Assembly: GCA_002699145.1 (NCBI GenBank)
Contig: PABK01000026.1
Location: forward strand, 62,001-126,000
Direction of reading: 5' to 3'
Source of the DNA: Halioglobus sp.
GTDB taxonomy: Bacteria > Pseudomonadota > Gammaproteobacteria > Pseudomonadales > Halieaceae
DNA: 64,000 nucleotides
The notes under the pieces were generated by a model that saw only the letters and a program-made list of their open reading frames with translations, had not been told where the DNA came from and ran no database searches. Below are positions 45,003 to 55,046 of the stretch, in pieces. Every line of letters begins with the position of its first letter. The first letter of the stretch is position 1. A program made the translations under genes and the position numbers.

Positions 45003-46322
45003 ATGCGAATCAGCAAGACAGAATACGCGCGGCGGCGCCGCAACCTGATGGGCCTGATGGAAGCGAACAGCATCGCCATCATTCCGTCTGCCCGGGAACA
45101 GGTGCGCAGCCGCGACACGCATTTTCCCTTCCGCCAGGACAGCGACTTTCACTACCTGTGCGGCTTCGACGAGCCGGACGCCGTGCTGGTGCTCATACCC
45201 GGGCGCAAACACGGCCAGTTCGTCGTGTTCTGCCGCGAGCGCGACCCGGAGCTGGAGCTGTGGCACGGCTACCGCGCGGGACCGGAGGGGGTGTGCGCAA
45301 GCTACGGCGCCGACGACGCCTTCCCCATCGCAGATATCGACGACATCCTGCCCGGCCTGATCGAGGGCCGGGAGCGGGTGTACTACTCCATGGGTCGCCG
45401 GGCGGAGTTCGACCGCCAGATCATGGCCTGGGTCAACGCCATCAGGGCCCGGGAGCGCAGCGGCGCGGTGCCGCCTGGGGAGTTCACGGACCTGGACCAC
45501 ATGGTGCACGAACTGCGCCTGTACAAGAGCGCGGCGGAGTTGCGCCTGATGCGCCGCGCCGGGGCCATCACCGCGCGCGCGCACGTGCGCGCGATGCAGG
45601 CCTGCCGCCCTGGCCTGTTCGAATACCAGCTGGAGTCGGAACTGCTGCACGAGTTCACCGCGGGGGGCGCGCGCAGCGCCGCCTACCCGAGTATCGTCGG
45701 CGGCGGGGCCAATGGCTGCATACTGCACTACGTCGACAACGACAGCCGCCTGCGCGACGGCGACCTGGTGCTGGTGGACGCCGGCTGCGAACTGGAATGC
45801 TACGCCTCCGATGTGACGCGCACCTACCCGGTCAACGGCCGTTTCAGCCGCGAGCAGCGCGCGCTGTACGAGCTGGTGCTGCAGGCGCAGAGCGCGGCCT
45901 TCGACGCCATCCGCCCCGGCAACCACTGGAACCAGCCCCACGACGCCAGCGTGCGTGTGCTCACCGAGGGCCTGGCCAGGCTGGGCCTGCTCAAGGGCAG
46001 CGTCGCAGCGCTGCTGAAGAAGGAGGCGTACCGGCCGTTTTACATGCACCGGGTCGGGCACTGGCTGGGGCTGGATGTGCACGATGTCGGCGACTACCGC
46101 GTGGAAGGCACCTGGCGCCTGCTGGAGCCGGGCATGGTGATGACCGTCGAGCCCGGTATCTACGTGGCCCCGGACAACACCGGTGTGGCGAAAAAATGGC
46201 GCGGCATCGGTATCCGTATCGAGGACAACGTGGTGGTGACCGAGCAGGGCTGCGAGATTATCACCGACGAGGTGCCGCGGGCCGCCGACGAGATCGAGGC
46301 GCTGATGGCGGCGCGGTCATGA
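45003..46322 (+). CDS. pepP: Xaa-Pro aminopeptidase
   Basis: A 439-residue dinuclear-manganese aminopeptidase P that removes N-terminal residues preceding proline. Metal ligands are D259, D270, H353, E383 and E407 (VLVDAGCELECYASDVTRTY, VGHWLGLDVHD, TVEPGIY, IRIEDNV). The N-terminal domain (SAREQVRSRDTHFPFRQDSDFHYLCGFDEP) is typical. The last codons overlap the ubiH start (ATGA at 46319). Confidence 0.96.
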   Translation: MRISKTEYARRRRNLMGLMEANSIAIIPSAREQVRSRDTHFPFRQDSDFHYLCGFDEPDAVLVLIPGRKHGQFVVFCRERDPELELWHGYRAGPEGVCASYGADDAFPIADIDDILPGLIEGRERVYYSMGRRAEFDRQIMAWVNAIRARERSGAVPPGEFTDLDHMVHELRLYKSAAELRLMRRAGAITARAHVRAMQACRPGLFEYQLESELLHEFTAGGARSAAYPSIVGGGANGCILHYVDNDSRLRDGDLVLVDAGCELECYASDVTRTYPVNGRFSREQRALYELVLQAQSAAFDAIRPGNHWNQPHDASVRVLTEGLARLGLLKGSVAALLKKEAYRPFYMHRVGHWLGLDVHDVGDYRVEGTWRLLEPGMVMTVEPGIYVAPDNTGVAKKWRGIGIRIEDNVVVTEQGCEIITDEVPRAADEIEALMAARS

Positions 46323-47557
46323 GCGAGCGCCGCGACATCGTCATTGCCGGCGGTGGCATGGTCGGCATCAGCCTGGCGCTGGAACTGTCGCGCGTGCTGC
46401 CGCCGGAAATCTCCATCCTGCTGGTCGAGGGCTTTGCCCTGCCCGCGGGAGGCGGCGACTACCACCCGTCCTTCGACGCGCGCTCCACCGCCCTGAGCTA
46501 CAGTTCGCGCCTGGTCTATGAGCAGATGCAGGTGTGGGATGAGCTACAGCAGTGGCTGTGTCCCATCGAGCAGATTCACGTCTCCAGTCGCGGGCGCTTC
46601 GGCAGCACCCTGCTGCGCGCCGCGGATCACGGCTGGCCGGCCCTGGGTTACGTGGTGGAAAACGCCTGGCTCGGCAGCGTGCTGGCCAGCGCCCTGGCGC
46701 GCAACCCGCGGGTGGAGGTGTGCAGTCCCGCGCGGGTGGTCGCCGCGCGCGCGGCTGCCGCCGGCCTGAGCCTGGAACTGGAGGGCGAGGGGGCGCAGCC
46801 GCTGCAGGCGGGGCTGTTGCTGGTCGCCGACGGCGCCCGCTCCAGCCTGTGCCGGCAGCTCGGCGTGGCGCACAGCGACAAGCCCTACGCGCAGCACGCG
46901 CTGGTGGCGAATATCGTCTCGGCCCGGCCCCACGCGGGCTGCGCCTTCGAGCGTTTCACCGACGAGGGGCCGCTGGCGCTGCTGCCGCTGGTCCCCGCCG
47001 CGGCGGCCCAACAGCGCAGCGCGCTGGTGTGGACGCTGCCGCCGGAGCGCGCCGCCAGCCTCGTGGATTGCCCGCAGCAGATGTTCCTGGCGGAGCTGCA
47101 GCGCCGCTTCGGCTACCGTCTCGGCCGCCTGCGCCAGGTCGGCGAGCGCAGCGTGTACCCCTTGTCCCTGGTGCAGGCCGCCGAGCAGGTGCGCCAGGGC
47201 GTCGTGGTGATGGGCAATGCGGCGCACGCCTTGCACCCGGTGGCGGGGCAGGGTTTCAACCTGGCGCTGCGCGACGTGGTCGAGCTGGCGCGGGTGCTCG
47301 CCGCGGGGGTGGCCGCCGGCCGCGCGCCGGGCGATCTCGGCGTGCTGCAACAGTACCGCGAGCGGCAGCGCGCCGACCAGCAGCGCACCATCGGCTTCAG
47401 CGATCGGGTGCCGGCGCTGTTCATGCACAATGACCCGGTGCTGGGCCTGGGTCGCGACCTCGCCCTGGCGGGGCTGGATATCGCCCCGCCGTTGAAGCAG
47501 GCCTTCGTGCGCCACGCGGCGGGCATGGCGGCCCTGCGCGGTCACGGCCATGGGTGA
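46319..47557 (+). CDS. ubiH: 2-octaprenyl-6-methoxyphenol hydroxylase UbiH
   Basis: A 412-residue flavoprotein monooxygenase of ubiquinone synthesis. FAD-binding GGGMVG is at residues 11-16, the substrate/FAD region FDARSTALSYSSR at about 55-67, and the second FAD motif GNAAHALHPVAGQGFNLALRD lies near residue 300. UbiH hydroxylates C1 of the ring. Start ATG at 46319 overlaps the pepP stop. Two paralogous hydroxylases follow one another here, as in Pseudomonas. Confidence 0.93.
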   Translation: MSERRDIVIAGGGMVGISLALELSRVLPPEISILLVEGFALPAGGGDYHPSFDARSTALSYSSRLVYEQMQVWDELQQWLCPIEQIHVSSRGRFGSTLLRAADHGWPALGYVVENAWLGSVLASALARNPRVEVCSPARVVAARAAAAGLSLELEGEGAQPLQAGLLLVADGARSSLCRQLGVAHSDKPYAQHALVANIVSARPHAGCAFERFTDEGPLALLPLVPAAAAQQRSALVWTLPPERAASLVDCPQQMFLAELQRRFGYRLGRLRQVGERSVYPLSLVQAAEQVRQGVVVMGNAAHALHPVAGQGFNLALRDVVELARVLAAGVAAGRAPGDLGVLQQYRERQRADQQRTIGFSDRVPALFMHNDPVLGLGRDLALAGLDIAPPLKQAFVRHAAGMAALRGHGHG

Positions 47558-47579
47558 GGGGAGCCGGGGGTGATCGCCG

Positions 47580-48800
47580 ATGCCTGAGCCTGGCGCCGCG
47601 GCGCAGTTCGACGTGGTGGTGGTGGGCGCCGGCATCGCCGGCGCCAGCCTGGCGCTGGCGCTGTCGGGGCAGGGGCTGGCCATCGCCCTGGTGGAGGCGC
47701 GGCCGCTGGCGCCGCCGCCGTTGCCGGCGCCGCTGGAGGTGGCCGCCTTCGACCCGCGGGTCAGCGCGCTGACGCCGCGCTCGCGGCAACTGCTGGACTC
47801 CCTGGGCGCCTGGAGGGGAATAGAGGACTACCGCCACTGCGCCTATCGCCACATGACGGTGTGGGATGCGCAGGGCACCGGGCGCATCGACTTCGATCGC
47901 GACGAGGTGGACGCGCCGGCCCTGGGCTACATCGTGGAAAACCGCGCGATCGTCGCCGCGCTGCTGGACCGGGTGGCCGGCGCCGCGGATATCCACTGCC
48001 ACGGCGAGGCGACGCTCGCCGCCTGCCGCCGTGAGGGCGTGCGGACACGTGTGGAACTGGCGGACGGTCGCTGCCTGTCGGCGCAGCTGGTGGTGGCCGC
48101 CGACGGCGCCCTGTCGACACTGCGCGACCTGCTGGAATTCCGCACTCGCGAGTGGGACTACGGCCACCGCGCGATCGTCGCCAGCATCGAAACCGCGCGC
48201 GGTCACCGCCACACGGCCTGGCAGCGCTTTCTGCCCAGCGGTCCGCTGGCCCTGTTGCCCCTGCCCGGCGCTGGGGAGCGTTTCTGCAGCATTGTCTGGT
48301 CCATCGACGAGGAGCTGGCCGACGACCTGCTCGGGCTGGACGACGCGGAATTCTGCCGCGAACTGGCGCGCGCCAGCGAGGCGTGCCTGGGCGCGGTACT
48401 GGCGTGTTCGCCGCGCCGGCACTTCCCCCTGCGCCAGCGCCACGCCGTGGACTACGTCCAGGCCGGCGCCGCCCTGGTGGGGGATGCCGCCCACACCATC
48501 CACCCGCTGGCCGGGCAGGGGATCAACCTGGGCCTGCAGGACGTGGCGGTGCTGGCCGAGGAAATTCTCGCCGGCGCGCGACGCGACGTGTCGCCGGGGC
48601 AGCTCGAGTTGCTGCGCCGCTACCAGCGGCGGCGCAAGGGCGAAAACCTGTTGATGATGGGTGCGATGGACGGGTTCAAGCGGCTGTTCGAGCAGGATGC
48701 CTTGCCGCTGCGCTGGCTGCGCAACAACGGCATGCGCGGCGTCGATCGCCTGCCGCTGCTGAAGCACCAGTTGATGCGCCACGCCATGGGCATCGGCTGA
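47580..48800 (+). CDS. ubiI: Ubiquinone biosynthesis hydroxylase, UbiI/VisC type
   Basis: A 406-residue paralogue of UbiH. FAD motif [15 protein letters not shown] near residue 14, [22 protein letters not shown] at about 58-79 and [21 protein letters not shown] near 300. The order pepP-ubiH-ubiI suggests UbiI, the C5-hydroxylase; UbiF, the C6-hydroxylase, is closely related and cannot be excluded by sequence alone. It is 22 bases after ubiH. Confidence 0.85.
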   Translation: MPEPGAAAQFDVVVVGAGIAGASLALALSGQGLAIALVEARPLAPPPLPAPLEVAAFDPRVSALTPRSRQLLDSLGAWRGIEDYRHCAYRHMTVWDAQGTGRIDFDRDEVDAPALGYIVENRAIVAALLDRVAGAADIHCHGEATLAACRREGVRTRVELADGRCLSAQLVVAADGALSTLRDLLEFRTREWDYGHRAIVASIETARGHRHTAWQRFLPSGPLALLPLPGAGERFCSIVWSIDEELADDLLGLDDAEFCRELARASEACLGAVLACSPRRHFPLRQRHAVDYVQAGAALVGDAAHTIHPLAGQGINLGLQDVAVLAEEILAGARRDVSPGQLELLRRYQRRRKGENLLMMGAMDGFKRLFEQDALPLRWLRNNGMRGVDRLPLLKHQLMRHAMGIG

Positions 48801-48814
48801 AACCGGCGCGGCAA

Positions 48815-48842
48815 TTGTTTTTCCCCGGCGGGGGGGTAGAAT
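48815..48842 (+). promoter_or_regulatory. gcvH promoter (sigma-70 type)
   Basis: TTGTTT (48815-48820) and TAGAAT (48837-48842) with a 16-base spacer rich in G. The start point is expected near 48849, leaving a leader of about 37 bases, too short for a glycine riboswitch. Confidence 0.6.
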
Positions 48843-48885
48843 GGCCGCTCGGCCGGCCACGGAAAGCCACTGTAGAGGAACCAGC

Positions 48886-49275
48886 ATGAGTCACATACCG
48901 GGTGAACTGAAGTACGCCGCCACGCACGAGTGGGCGCGACTGGAAGAGGACGGCACCGTGACCGTGGGTATTACCGATCACGCACAACACGCCCTGGGCG
49001 ATGTGGTTTTCGTGGAACTGCCGGAACCGGGGGCGAACCTCGACGCCGGCGAAGAGGCGGGTGTGGTCGAGTCCGTGAAGGCCGCATCGGACATCTACGC
49101 GCCGCTGGGCGGCGAGGTCACGGAAATCAACTCGCGCCTTGAGGACGAGCCGGAGACGGTGAACAACGACCCGTACACCGACGGCTGGTTTTTCAAGCTG
49201 CGCCCCGCCGACGCCGAGGAACTCGAGGCGCTGCTTTCCGCGCAGGACTACCAGCAGCGCTGCGAGGACGAATAG
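48886..49275 (+). CDS. gcvH: Glycine cleavage system H protein
   Basis: A 129-residue lipoyl carrier of the glycine cleavage complex. The lipoylated lysine is K65 in [39 protein letters not shown] and the C-terminal [11 protein letters not shown] are typical. The ribosome site AGAGGAA precedes ATG 48886. No gcvT or gcvP gene adjoins it in this window, so the partner proteins are encoded elsewhere. It may also act in lipoate relay. Confidence 0.95.
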   Translation: MSHIPGELKYAATHEWARLEEDGTVTVGITDHAQHALGDVVFVELPEPGANLDAGEEAGVVESVKAASDIYAPLGGEVTEINSRLEDEPETVNNDPYTDGWFFKLRPADAEELEALLSAQDYQQRCEDE

Positions 49276-49297
49276 GGGCGCACGCCCCGGGCTTCCC

Positions 49298-50494
49298 GTG
49301 AAAGACCTCTTCCTGCGCAAGGGCGCCGAGCGCCGCCTGCGCGGCGGCCACCTGTGGGTCTACTCCAACGAAATCGACAGCCGGCGCTCGCCGCTGGGCG
49401 ACTTTGCCCCCGGTGACCCGGTAGTGGTACGCGCCGCGGGCGGGCAACTGCTGGGCAGCGCCTACATGGATCCCCACGCGCTGATCTGTGCGCGACTGTA
49501 CGCCCCGGGTCGGGAGTGCGCACTCGACGAGCAGTTGTTTACGCGCCAACTGGGGCTGGCCCTGTCCCTGCGCGAGGAGCTGTTCGACGCGCCGTACTAT
49601 CGCCTTGCCTACGGCGACAGCGACGGGCTGCCCGGTGTCGTGGCGGACCGCTACGGCCAGTATGTGGTGCTGCAATTGCACAACAGCGGGCTGGAGCGCT
49701 ACCGCGAACCACTGCGGGCGGCGCTGCTGTCCCTGTTGCAGCCCTCCGGCATCCTGTTGCGCCGCGACAGTCGCAGCCGTGGCGGGGAGTCGGCGCCGGA
49801 GCCGCTGGAAGTCCTGTACGGGGAGGTGCCCGAGGAGGTCGAACTGCAGGAAAACGGCGTGCGCTTCCTGGCGCCGCTGCGCGCCGGGCAGAAAACCGGC
49901 TGGTTCTACGATCACCGCCTGTCCCGTGCGCGCCTGGCGCAGCGCGCCGCCGGCAAGCGCGTGCTGGACGTGTACAGCTATATCGGCGCGTGGGGCCTGC
50001 AGGCGGCGGCTGCCGGCGCTGCCAGCGTGTGCTGCGTGGACAGCTCCGCCGCGGCGCTGGAGGCGGTCGCGGCCAGCGCGCAACGCAACGGCGTCGCCGA
50101 TCGCGTCGGCACGCGGCGAGGTTCGGCGGCGCAGGTGTTGGCGGACATGCGCGATGCCGGTGAGCGCTTCGAGATCGTGGTGCTGGACCCGCCGGCCTTT
50201 ATCCAGAGAAAGAAGGACCTGAAAAAGGGCATTGCCGCCTACCGGCGCATCAACGAGCTGGCCCTGCACCTGCTGCAGCCCGGCGGCCTGCTGGTCTCTG
50301 CGTCCTGCTCCATGCACCTGTCGCGGGCGGAGCTGATCGGCGCGCTGGCCCAGGCGAGCGCGCGCGCCGGCTGCGGCGTGCAGATTATCGAGCAGGGCGG
50401 CCAGGGGCCGGACCACCCCATACATCCCGCGATTCCCGAGACCGGGTACCTGAAGACGCTGTTCGCGCGTCGCTTGCCAATGCTACCTGAGTGA
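49298..50494 (+). CDS. rlmI: 23S rRNA (cytosine1962-C5)-methyltransferase RlmI-like
   Basis: 398 residues with an N-terminal PUA domain (GAERRLRGGHLWVYSNEI), a central region (YGDSDGLPGVVADRYG) and a C-terminal Rossmann methyltransferase (KRVLDVYSYIGAWGLQAAAAG; catalytic-site VVLDPPAF and SASCSMHLS). Architecture matches RlmI (YccW). GTG start at 49298. Its last 12 bases overlap the convergent HAD gene. The neighbour gcvH may be cotranscribed; only 22 bases separate them. Confidence 0.9.
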   Translation: MKDLFLRKGAERRLRGGHLWVYSNEIDSRRSPLGDFAPGDPVVVRAAGGQLLGSAYMDPHALICARLYAPGRECALDEQLFTRQLGLALSLREELFDAPYYRLAYGDSDGLPGVVADRYGQYVVLQLHNSGLERYREPLRAALLSLLQPSGILLRRDSRSRGGESAPEPLEVLYGEVPEEVELQENGVRFLAPLRAGQKTGWFYDHRLSRARLAQRAAGKRVLDVYSYIGAWGLQAAAAGAASVCCVDSSAAALEAVAASAQRNGVADRVGTRRGSAAQVLADMRDAGERFEIVVLDPPAFIQRKKDLKKGIAAYRRINELALHLLQPGGLLVSASCSMHLSRAELIGALAQASARAGCGVQIIEQGGQGPDHPIHPAIPETGYLKTLFARRLPMLPE

Positions 50495-51136
50495 AATGAT
50501 CGGCCAGCCCGCCTCGGCGGCGCGCGCGCGCAGGCGCTCGTCCGGGTCCACGGCCACCGGGTTGTCCACCCGTTCGAGCAGCGGCAGGTCGTTGTGGGAG
50601 TCGCTGTAGAACCAGGCGCCGTCGACGCTCGCGTCGTGCGCCTGCGCCCACTGTTGCAACCGAGCTACCTTGCCCGCGCCGAATGACGGTATGCCGCGCG
50701 GTGCGCCGGTGTAGACGCCGTCGACGATTTCCGCCTCGCAGGCCAGCAGGTGCGTCACACCCAGGGCGTCGGCAATGGGCCGCGTGATGAACTCGTTGGT
50801 GGCGGTGACGATGAGTAACTGGTGGCCGCGCTCACGGTGCTCGCGCAGCAGTTCCTGCGCCCGCGGCAGCATGATCGGCTCGATCTTGCTGCGCATGAAC
50901 TGCGCGTGCCAGTCGCGCAAAACCGCCGGCGCGTGGCCCCTCAGGGTGCCCAGGGCGAAGCGCAGGTAGGCGTCGATGTCGAGGTCTCCGCGCTGGTAAT
51001 CGCGGTAGAAACTGTCGTTGCGCTGCGCGAAATCCGCGCTGTCGACCAGCCCCTGCTCGCACACGAACTGCCCCCACAGGTTGTCGCTGTCGCCGCCGAT
51101 CAGGGTGTTGTCCAGGTCGAATATAGCCAGGGTCAC
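50483..51136 (-). CDS. HAD-IB family phosphatase (SerB/CicA-like)
   Basis: A 217-residue phosphatase. Motif [13 protein letters not shown] with nucleophile and acid Asp, motif II TATN, a basic residue in FGAGKVARL and motif [13 protein letters not shown] are all present. Family relatives include SerB and the lysophosphatidic-acid or histidinol-phosphate phosphatases; substrate undetermined. GTG at 51136 has GAGG 8 bases upstream; TTG at 51154 would add six residues. The order HAD-rppH-ptsP matches Pseudomonas aeruginosa. Confidence 0.87.
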   Translation of the reverse strand: MTLAIFDLDNTLIGGDSDNLWGQFVCEQGLVDSADFAQRNDSFYRDYQRGDLDIDAYLRFALGTLRGHAPAVLRDWHAQFMRSKIEPIMLPRAQELLREHRERGHQLLIVTATNEFITRPIADALGVTHLLACEAEIVDGVYTGAPRGIPSFGAGKVARLQQWAQAHDASVDGAWFYSDSHNDLPLLERVDNPVAVDPDERLRARAAEAGWPIISLR

Positions 51137-51256
51137 TGTGCGGACCTCACGCAAAGGGCGCCCAGCATAGCCGCTGACCGGGCGGCAGACAATTTCTCAG
51201 GGCTGACAAAGTGTGGAACAATAGCCGGTCAAACTATAAGAGGCGACGCTGCACAG

Positions 51257-51766
51257 GTGATCGATTCGGACGGCTTCAGGCCGAACGTCGGGATAATGCT
51301 GGCCAACGACCACGGGCAGGTGCTGTGGGCGCGGCGCGTGGGTGGCCGCGACGCCTGGCAGTTTCCCCAGGGCGGCATCAAGTCCGGCGAATCGCCCCGC
51401 GAGGCGCTGTATCGTGAACTGCACGAGGAAGTGGGCCTGGAACCGGCGGCAGTGCAGGTGCTGGGTTCGACGCGCGGCTGGCTGCGCTACCGCCTGCCCA
51501 AGCGCTACATTCGCCACAACCAGGACCCGGTCTGTATCGGCCAGAAGCAGAAGTGGTTCCTGCTGCGCCTGCTCGAGGATGACGGCGCCGTGCGCCTGGA
51601 CCGCAACGAGGCGCCGGAGTTCGACCACTGGCAGTGGGTGAGCTACTGGTATCCCCTGGAACAGGTCATCTCGTTCAAGCGCGAAGTCTATCGCCGCGCC
51701 ATGAAGGAACTGGCCCTGCCGCTGGCGCGGCACACCGACAGGGTCGGCGCGGGTAAGCTGTCATGA
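51257..51766 (+). CDS. rppH: RNA pyrophosphohydrolase RppH
   Basis: A 169-residue Nudix enzyme that removes pyrophosphate from 5'-triphosphate RNA and so starts mRNA decay. Nudix box: [23 protein letters not shown] (about residues 37-59). FRPNVGIML and the C-terminal [14 protein letters not shown] are typical of RppH. Start GTG at 51257 ([10 protein letters not shown]) by family alignment; the open frame upstream is antisense to the HAD gene. The stop overlaps the ptsP start. Confidence 0.94.
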   Translation: MIDSDGFRPNVGIMLANDHGQVLWARRVGGRDAWQFPQGGIKSGESPREALYRELHEEVGLEPAAVQVLGSTRGWLRYRLPKRYIRHNQDPVCIGQKQKWFLLRLLEDDGAVRLDRNEAPEFDHWQWVSYWYPLEQVISFKREVYRRAMKELALPLARHTDRVGAGKLS

Positions 51767-54030
51767 TGCTGGAAATCCTTCGCCATATCGTGCAGGAGGT
51801 CAACGCGGCCCAGGGGCTGGGTGACGCGTTGCAGATCATCGTGCGCCGGGTACGCGACTCCATGGAGACCGAGGTGTGCAGCGTCTACCTGCGCGACCCG
51901 ATCAGCGGGCGCTACATCTTCCAGGCGACGCAGGGACTCAACCAGGAACTGGTGGGGGTGGCGAGCCTCGCGCCGGGAGACGGCCTGGTGGGGCTGGTGG
52001 CGGAGCGCGAGGAGCCGGTCAACCTGGAAAACGCCGAGAGCCATCCGAGCTTCCAGTTCGTGTCGGGCATCGGCGAGGAGCCCTTCCACTCCTTCCTCGG
52101 GGTGCCCATCATTCACCAGCGCCAGGTGCTGGGCGTGCTCGTCGTACAGCAGGCCCAGGCGCGCCGCTTCGACGAGAGTGAAGAGGCCTTCCTGGTTACG
52201 CTGTCGGCACAGCTGGCCGGGGTCATCGCCCACGCCCAGGTCACCGGTTCGGTGGATATCGGCATCGAGACCGGCGCCGCCGCGGCGAAAATTACCGGCG
52301 TCGCCGGCGCACCCGGGGTGGCCATCGGCACGGTTGTCGTGGTCACGCCCGGCGCGGACCTGTACACCGTGCCCTCGCGCCAGGCCGCGGACCGGCGCAA
52401 GGAGGTGCGCGCCTTTCGCGACGCGCTGCAAAACGTGCGTGAGGACATCCAGGTGGTGGCGGACAACCTCGGCGGGGAACTCAGTTCCGAGGACCACGCG
52501 CTGTTCGACGTCTACCTCAATATTCTCGACGATTCCGCCCTCGGCGCCGAGGTGGTCGCGCGGATCAAGGGCGGCGAGTGGGCCCAGGGTGCGCTGAGCC
52601 AGGTGATGATCGAGCACATCCGCCACTTCGAGCGCATGGAGCACAGTTACCTCAGGGAGCGCGCCGTCGACGTCAAGGACCTGGGAACGCGCGTACTCTC
52701 CTACCTGCAGGAGGCGGACCAGGAGGTCATCTCCTACCCGGAGCGCACCATCCTGGTGGGCGAGGAGCTGACCGCCTCGACCCTGGGCGAGGTGCCCAGG
52801 GAAAAACTCGCCGGCCTGGTCTCGGTGCGCGGTTCCGGCAACAGCCACGTGGCCATCCTGGCGCGGGCGATGGGCGTGCCCACGGTGATGGGTGCGGTAG
52901 ACCTGCCGTACACGCGGCTGCAGGACCGCGAGCTGATCATTGACGGCTACAACGGCAAGGTGCACCTGAACCCGCCGCCGGAGTTGCGCGCCCGCTTCCA
53001 GCAGATCCTGGACGAGGACGCCGAATTGTCGCGCGACCTGGAGTCCCTGCGCGGCGAGCCCTGCGAGACGCCGGACGGCTACCGCGTCCCGCTGTGGGTC
53101 AACACCGGGCTGACGGCGGACGCCACGCGCTCCCTGGAGCACGGCGCCGAGGGTGTGGGGCTGTACCGCACGGAGGTGCCCTTCCTGTTGCGCGAGCGCT
53201 TCCCCTCAGAGGAAGAGCAGCGGCAGATCTACCGCGGCCAGCTCGAGGCCTTCTCCCCGAAGCCGGTCACCATGCGCACCCTGGACATCGGTGGCGACAA
53301 GGCCCTGTCCTATTTTCCCATTGAGGAGGACAACCCCTTCCTCGGCTGGCGCGGAATTCGTGTGACGCTGGACCACCCGGAAATCTTCCTCGCGCAGATC
53401 CGCGCGATGCTCAAGGCCAACGAGGGGCTGGGCAACCTGCGCATCATGCTGCCGATGATCAGCAATGTCGCCGAGCTGAACGAGGCCATGGACCTGATCT
53501 ATCGCAGCCACCGCGAGTTACAGCAGGAGGGCGTGCAGGGCGAGTTGCCGCCCGTCGGCGTGATGGTCGAGGTGCCGGCGGCGGTCTACCAGGCCCGCGC
53601 GCTGGCGCGGCGCGTGGATTTTCTCTCCGTCGGCAGCAACGACCTCACCCAGTACCTGTTGGCGGTGGATCGCAACAATGCCCGTGTCGCGGATCTCTAC
53701 CACTCCCTGCACCCGGCGGTGCTGCGCGCCCTGGCGGATGTGGCCGAGGCGAGCCGCCAGGAGCGGGTGCCGATCGGCATCTGCGGCGAACTGGCCGGCG
53801 ACCCGGGCGCGGCGATACTGCTGCTGGCCATGGGCTACGACGTGTTGTCCATGAACGCGACCAGCCTGCCGCGGGTGAAAAAGTCCCTGCGCAACGTTCC
53901 CCTGGGCGAGGGCCGGGCGCTGCTGGCCGAGGTGATGGCCATGGACGACGCCGAGTCAATCAACGCGCGCCTGGATGACTTCCTGCGCGCGCACGGCATG
54001 GAAAAGTTCATCCACACACCGCTGGCCTAG
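51763..54030 (+). CDS. ptsP: Phosphoenolpyruvate-protein phosphotransferase PtsP (enzyme I-Ntr)
   Basis: 755 residues. N-terminal GAF domain (about 15-165; [15 protein letters not shown]), then the enzyme I domains: the phospho-histidine is H362 in [15 protein letters not shown], and the PEP-binding barrel shows [42 protein letters not shown] and the active Cys in [10 protein letters not shown]. It phosphorylates NPr/EIIA-Ntr in the regulatory, non-transport PTS; GAF may sense glutamine/2-oxoglutarate. Starts with ATGATG overlapping rppH. Terminator follows at 54033. Confidence 0.96.
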   Translation: MMLEILRHIVQEVNAAQGLGDALQIIVRRVRDSMETEVCSVYLRDPISGRYIFQATQGLNQELVGVASLAPGDGLVGLVAEREEPVNLENAESHPSFQFVSGIGEEPFHSFLGVPIIHQRQVLGVLVVQQAQARRFDESEEAFLVTLSAQLAGVIAHAQVTGSVDIGIETGAAAAKITGVAGAPGVAIGTVVVVTPGADLYTVPSRQAADRRKEVRAFRDALQNVREDIQVVADNLGGELSSEDHALFDVYLNILDDSALGAEVVARIKGGEWAQGALSQVMIEHIRHFERMEHSYLRERAVDVKDLGTRVLSYLQEADQEVISYPERTILVGEELTASTLGEVPREKLAGLVSVRGSGNSHVAILARAMGVPTVMGAVDLPYTRLQDRELIIDGYNGKVHLNPPPELRARFQQILDEDAELSRDLESLRGEPCETPDGYRVPLWVNTGLTADATRSLEHGAEGVGLYRTEVPFLLRERFPSEEEQRQIYRGQLEAFSPKPVTMRTLDIGGDKALSYFPIEEDNPFLGWRGIRVTLDHPEIFLAQIRAMLKANEGLGNLRIMLPMISNVAELNEAMDLIYRSHRELQQEGVQGELPPVGVMVEVPAAVYQARALARRVDFLSVGSNDLTQYLLAVDRNNARVADLYHSLHPAVLRALADVAEASRQERVPIGICGELAGDPGAAILLLAMGYDVLSMNATSLPRVKKSLRNVPLGEGRALLAEVMAMDDAESINARLDDFLRAHGMEKFIHTPLA

Positions 54031-54032
54031 GC

Positions 54033-54071
54033 GGCGCCGCTGCTGCGCGCCCACTGGCCGGCGCCGTTTTT
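54033..54071 (+). terminator. Rho-independent terminator of ptsP
   Basis: GGCGCCG (54033-54039) pairs with CGGCGCC (54059-54065), followed by GTTTTT. The 19-base loop is long but the 7-bp stem is perfect. Confidence 0.7.
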
Positions 54072-54151
54072 CCAGGGTCCGGGACACACGCCCACGGTGG
54101 ACAGGCCCGGCCTCCCGATTTTCGCCTGGCGCCACGCGACGAGGGCTTGGC

Positions 54152-54916
54152 TCAGCCCAGTGCGAAGGCCTCGGTGACCTCCCCCGCCAGCTCCCCCGCC
54201 GGGTCGAAAGACTGTTCGCGCCAGTGCACCCCGCGCGCATCGATCCAGCAGGTGGTGGTGCAGCGCGTGCCGTAGCCGTCGCTGACGATGAACTGCGCCG
54301 ACAGCATACGCTCCATGCCGCTGTCGCCCAGCCCCTGCGGGTGCAGGTCCCGCGCGCGGGCCAGCGAGCGGTCCGCGACGACGGCGGCGAGCCCGTCGTG
54401 ATCCGGCCCCGCCACCAGTTGCGCGCGCAGGCGCGACTTGCCCAGCTCGACCTTTGGCCACGGGGTGTCCAGGCGCGCGTTGCTCAGGCCGTAGATGCCC
54501 GGCTCCAGGGCTTGCGGGGCCTCGCCGGGGGAATTGTCGTAGTACCACAGCCCGGTGGCGTCTCCCACCAGCAGGTTGAAACCGGCGTACAGTTCGCCGC
54601 GCCGCGCCACCGCGTCCAGATAGCTTTGTGGCGACAGGTCGCCGGTGAGGAATTCCAGCGGCAGTTCGCCGCGGGAGCGCGGCGCGGCGGCCGAGCGCTG
54701 CGGGTCGCGGAAGTTGGTGACCGCGGCGAAGCGGCCGCCGCGGGTGACGCCCATCCAGGTGCCGCCCTGTTCCAGGTCGCGACCGGCTAGCAGCCCCGGG
54801 TGGGAGCGCCAGAAGGCGGCCGGGGCGGTCGGGCGCGCGTGGAATTCGTCGCGGTTGGCGGCGACGGCCAGGGGGACGCCGGGAACGGCCCGGTGGGCGA
54901 GGATGATCAGGCACAT
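54152..54916 (-). CDS. NRDE/TANGO2 family protein
   Basis: 254 residues beginning MCLIILAH with Cys at position 2 and the defining ANRDEFHARPT motif at about 19-29; GVTRGGRFAAVTNFRDP and YGLSNARLDTPWPKV are family blocks. The family shares features with Ntn hydrolases (N-terminal Cys) and with eukaryotic TANGO2; bacterial function is unknown, although heme transfer has been proposed for some members. Divergent from lgt. Confidence 0.88.
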   Translation of the reverse strand: MCLIILAHRAVPGVPLAVAANRDEFHARPTAPAAFWRSHPGLLAGRDLEQGGTWMGVTRGGRFAAVTNFRDPQRSAAAPRSRGELPLEFLTGDLSPQSYLDAVARRGELYAGFNLLVGDATGLWYYDNSPGEAPQALEPGIYGLSNARLDTPWPKVELGKSRLRAQLVAGPDHDGLAAVVADRSLARARDLHPQGLGDSGMERMLSAQFIVSDGYGTRCTTTCWIDARGVHWREQSFDPAGELAGEVTEAFALG

Positions 54917-54943
54917 ATTTGCGGCTTACCGGGGTGGGGGAAT

Positions 54944-54972
54944 TGTGCATCGGCACACGGTGGACGATAATA
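54944..54972 (+). promoter_or_regulatory. lgt promoter with embedded TGTGC-ATCG-GCACA repeat
   Basis: TTGTGC (54944-54949), 17-base spacer and GATAAT (54967-54972). An inverted repeat with 5-bp arms (54945-54958) covers the -35 and could be an operator. It drives lgt-thyA-folA with about 67 bases of leader. Confidence 0.55.
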
Positions 54973-55046
54973 CGCGCTTTATACCGCGATGACCCGCCCC
55001 GGCCAACACCGGCGGGCGTCCCACCGCCGAGCACTGACGCGCCGAC

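Noticed and set aside
48801-48885. Glycine riboswitch before gcvH
   Set aside because: The gap is 85 bases, most of it promoter, too short for a glycine aptamer.
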